From an uncultured bacterium (GTDB taxonomy: Bacteria; Patescibacteriota; Minisyncoccia; Phycocordibacterales; CAIJYI01), in the NCBI GenBank assembly GCA_937871115.1, contig CALMXW010000037.1, forward strand, positions 1 to 7,458: 7,458 nt of DNA, read 5' to 3'. The notes beneath the pieces were generated by a model that was given only the letters and a program-made list of their open reading frames with translations, was not told the origin of the DNA and searched no databases. Position 1 is the stretch's first letter. Each line of letters starts with the position of its first letter. The position numbers and the translations under genes are program-made. This document shows, piece after piece, positions 6,223 to 7,458 of this stretch.

Positions 6223-6789
6223 TCACTTCTCTTGCCATACGGCGACTTCGACTTTCGGAGAGCGGATAAGCGAGTCGTGAAGGAGATAACCCTTCTGTAC
6301 CACCACCGTGATGTTTCCATCTTCTGAAGCATCTTTTGCTGGTACGGTGCCGACGGAAGTATGTTCGTTTGGATTGAATTTCTCACCGAGGGGGTTGATC
6401 TGCTTCAGGCCATGTTTTTCAAAAGTAGAAAGAAGCTGGCTTCCAATGTATTCCACTCCGATCCGCCAATTTCTGTCCACCTTCTCCCACGCTTCTTTGT
6501 TTGCCTGCGCTTGGTCGAAGCTGTCGGCCACCGCGATCATGTCGAGGAGAATTTCTTTGTTGGAAAGCTTAATAAACTCGGAGCGATTGCGCTCGTCTTC
6601 TTTTCGCGCATTCACATAGTCTGCTTTGGCACGCTGCCAACCCGCGAGATATTCGTCTCGCTCTTTCTGACAGGCGGTAAGTTTTTCTCGGAGTTTTTTT
6701 ATTTTATCAGAGCCTGTCTCCCCTTCTTCTTCCCAGACGAGATCTTCCTCGTGCTCTTCGGTGTTTGTGTCTTTTGGGTCAGTATCCAT
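6223..6789 (-). CDS. grpE: GrpE, nucleotide exchange factor for DnaK
   Basis: This 188-residue co-chaperone releases ADP from DnaK and so resets the Hsp70 cycle. An acidic, disordered N terminus (1-27) is followed by a long coiled-coil helix (about 28-75) used for dimerisation, a helical bundle (about 76-130), and the C-terminal beta domain (132-186). The beta domain contains FNPNEHTSVGTVP at 138-150 and VVVQKGYLLHDSLIRSPKVEVA at 162-183, a close fit to the GrpE signature. The gene ends in tandem stops (TGA TAA). The ATG at 6789 follows GGAGGT directly; with zero spacing that cannot serve as a normal Shine-Dalgarno. A -10 box 8 bases upstream suggests a leaderless start instead. dnaK and dnaJ are not in the window. 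Confidence 0.95.
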   Translation of the reverse strand: MDTDPKDTNTEEHEEDLVWEEEGETGSDKIKKLREKLTACQKERDEYLAGWQRAKADYVNARKEDERNRSEFIKLSNKEILLDMIAVADSFDQAQANKEAWEKVDRNWRIGVEYIGSQLLSTFEKHGLKQINPLGEKFNPNEHTSVGTVPAKDASEDGNITVVVQKGYLLHDSLIRSPKVEVAVWQEK

Positions 6790-6797
6790 ACCTCCAT

Positions 6798-6826
6798 ACT
6801 ATAACAGCCGGCAACAAAAAAGTGAA
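6798..6826 (-). promoter_or_regulatory. grpE promoter, predicted leaderless
   Basis: On the - strand, TTCACT (6826-6821) and TATAGT (6803-6798) are 17 bp apart, and TGT directly before the -10 makes it extended. The -10 ends 8 bases before the grpE ATG, so transcription should begin at or next to the start codon. The promoter lies in the 40-base gap after the coiled-coil gene. I see no CIRCE-type inverted repeat that would indicate HrcA control. Confidence 0.55.
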
Positions 6827-6829
6827 GGG

Positions 6830-7357
6830 TTATGCTCCTGTATTTTCCTTTATTTTCGAGATCTTGTGTACCAAATCCCCGTGTTCTTTCGTTGCTTGGT
6901 TAAATAACTCGGAGACTTTATTCAACTCCGCCCCAAGTCGGTCGTAAGAGTCTTTGTTGTTACTCTCGAGTCCAGGAAGGTTTCGTTCCCCGATAATGAC
7001 ATCAATCTTTGTCTTGAGATCTTCTATCTCCTGCTTCTTTGCTTCTGCCTCGGATTCTAGATCTGAGAGTTCTTTTTCTTTTTCCGCTTTCTCTACTTTA
7101 GCCGACAAGTCTTTTCGTCGCTGTATGGTTTCTGTCCAGAGTGGATTTTTCTCGTCGTATTCTTTTTCAAGAGCATCGTATTGATCTTGGCCAATTTCTG
7201 CCGCTCCTTTTTTATATTCAGCTATGATTACATCCAGTCTTGCCCGAAGAGTATTTTCTTCTTGTGTTGCCGCCTCAAGCTGTGCTTTCATTTCAGCCAA
7301 TGAAGCATTCCCTTCACTATTTTCCTGCGAGGCAGGCATCATCATTTCTATTCCCAT
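6830..7357 (-). CDS. coiled-coil protein of unknown function with an internal repeat
   Basis: I do not recognise this 175-residue, charged, cytoplasmic-looking protein. It has no signal peptide, membrane segment or cysteine. Most of it (about 18-172) is predicted helical coiled coil, rich in Glu, Lys, Ala and Leu. Two similar units occur: 37-84 (LRARLDVII..., then DQYDALEKE...LW) and 114-162 (LKTKIDVII..., then DSYDRLGAE...LF), about 77 residues apart. Each looks like helix, break, helix, so the protein may form a duplicated helical hairpin. The first ATG is taken as the start; Met5, Met6 and Met7 are alternatives. It precedes grpE by 40 bases on the same strand and may be partly co-transcribed, which loosely suggests a protein-quality or scaffold role, but that is inference only. 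Confidence 0.7.
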   Translation of the reverse strand: MGIEMMMPASQENSEGNASLAEMKAQLEAATQEENTLRARLDVIIAEYKKGAAEIGQDQYDALEKEYDEKNPLWTETIQRRKDLSAKVEKAEKEKELSDLESEAEAKKQEIEDLKTKIDVIIGERNLPGLESNNKDSYDRLGAELNKVSELFNQATKEHGDLVHKISKIKENTGA

Positions 7358-7403
7358 GTTGTTATATTATTTAGTAAGTAATCTTATGTTTTATATTTCT
7401 GAT

Positions 7404-7420
7404 GTTCATTATACCAAAGC
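7404..7420 (-). promoter_or_regulatory. promoter of the coiled-coil gene, extended -10 element
   Basis: On the - strand, GCTTTGGTATAATGAAC contains a perfect TGG-TATAAT extended -10 (hexamer 7413-7408). No good -35 is visible. Transcription would start near 7401, giving a leader of about 44 bases that is A/T-rich and lacks a Shine-Dalgarno before the ATG at 7357. The element matches the ftsZ promoter 17-mer at 16 of 17 positions. Confidence 0.6.
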
Positions 7421-7458
7421 ATTACATTTTTACTACCCAATAAAAAATCTCCCAAGTT

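Noticed and set aside
6790..6795. GGAGGT as a Shine-Dalgarno site for grpE
   Set aside because: It touches the ATG with no spacer, whereas a working site needs about 5-9 bases, and it lies at or upstream of the predicted transcript start.
159..7357. UGA recoded as glycine, as in some CPR phyla
   Set aside because: No gene contains an internal TGA. ybeY ends in TGA at its natural length, and grpE ends in TGA directly followed by TAA. The standard bacterial code fits.

Overview
The window looks like a compact chromosomal segment from a Candidate Phyla Radiation bacterium, most likely Parcubacteria/Patescibacteria. This is inferred from the short gaps, the small proteins, the near absence of Shine-Dalgarno sites, and a gene order (bS21-ybeY-ftsA-ftsZ-trxB-like) unlike that of well-studied bacteria. 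The code is the ordinary bacterial one: TAA, TAG and TGA all end genes here, which argues against the UGA-recoding Gracilibacteria and SR1 groups. I see no phage, transposon, CRISPR or defence genes; this is core housekeeping DNA.

Left half, + strand: after about 160 bases of leader, with hints of a divergent gene running off the left edge, come rpsU (bS21) and ybeY. These are two ribosome genes overlapping by one base. Then follow ftsA, whose product tethers the Z-ring to the membrane, and ftsZ, the Z-ring GTPase, without the mur/ftsW/ftsQ genes that usually precede them. Next are an FAD disulfide reductase resembling the AhpF core and a 12-helix MFS permease that starts 6 bases after it.

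Right half, - strand: reading right to left there is a coiled-coil protein of unknown function with an internal repeat, grpE, a membrane-anchored SH3b protein and tRNA-Val(GAC). The tRNA meets the MFS gene convergently with only 11 bases between them. Just upstream of the tRNA lies a decayed copy of its 5' portion, enclosed by a perfect 10-bp inverted repeat.

The most interesting signal is in transcription and translation starts. Four genes (rpsU, ftsA, grpE and, less clearly, trxB-like) have a -10 box ending only 5-8 bases before the ATG, which predicts leaderless mRNAs. Two others (ftsZ and the coiled-coil gene) share a 17-base extended -10 element, identical at 16 positions, followed by A-rich leaders without a Shine-Dalgarno site. 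No convincing intrinsic terminator was seen anywhere.
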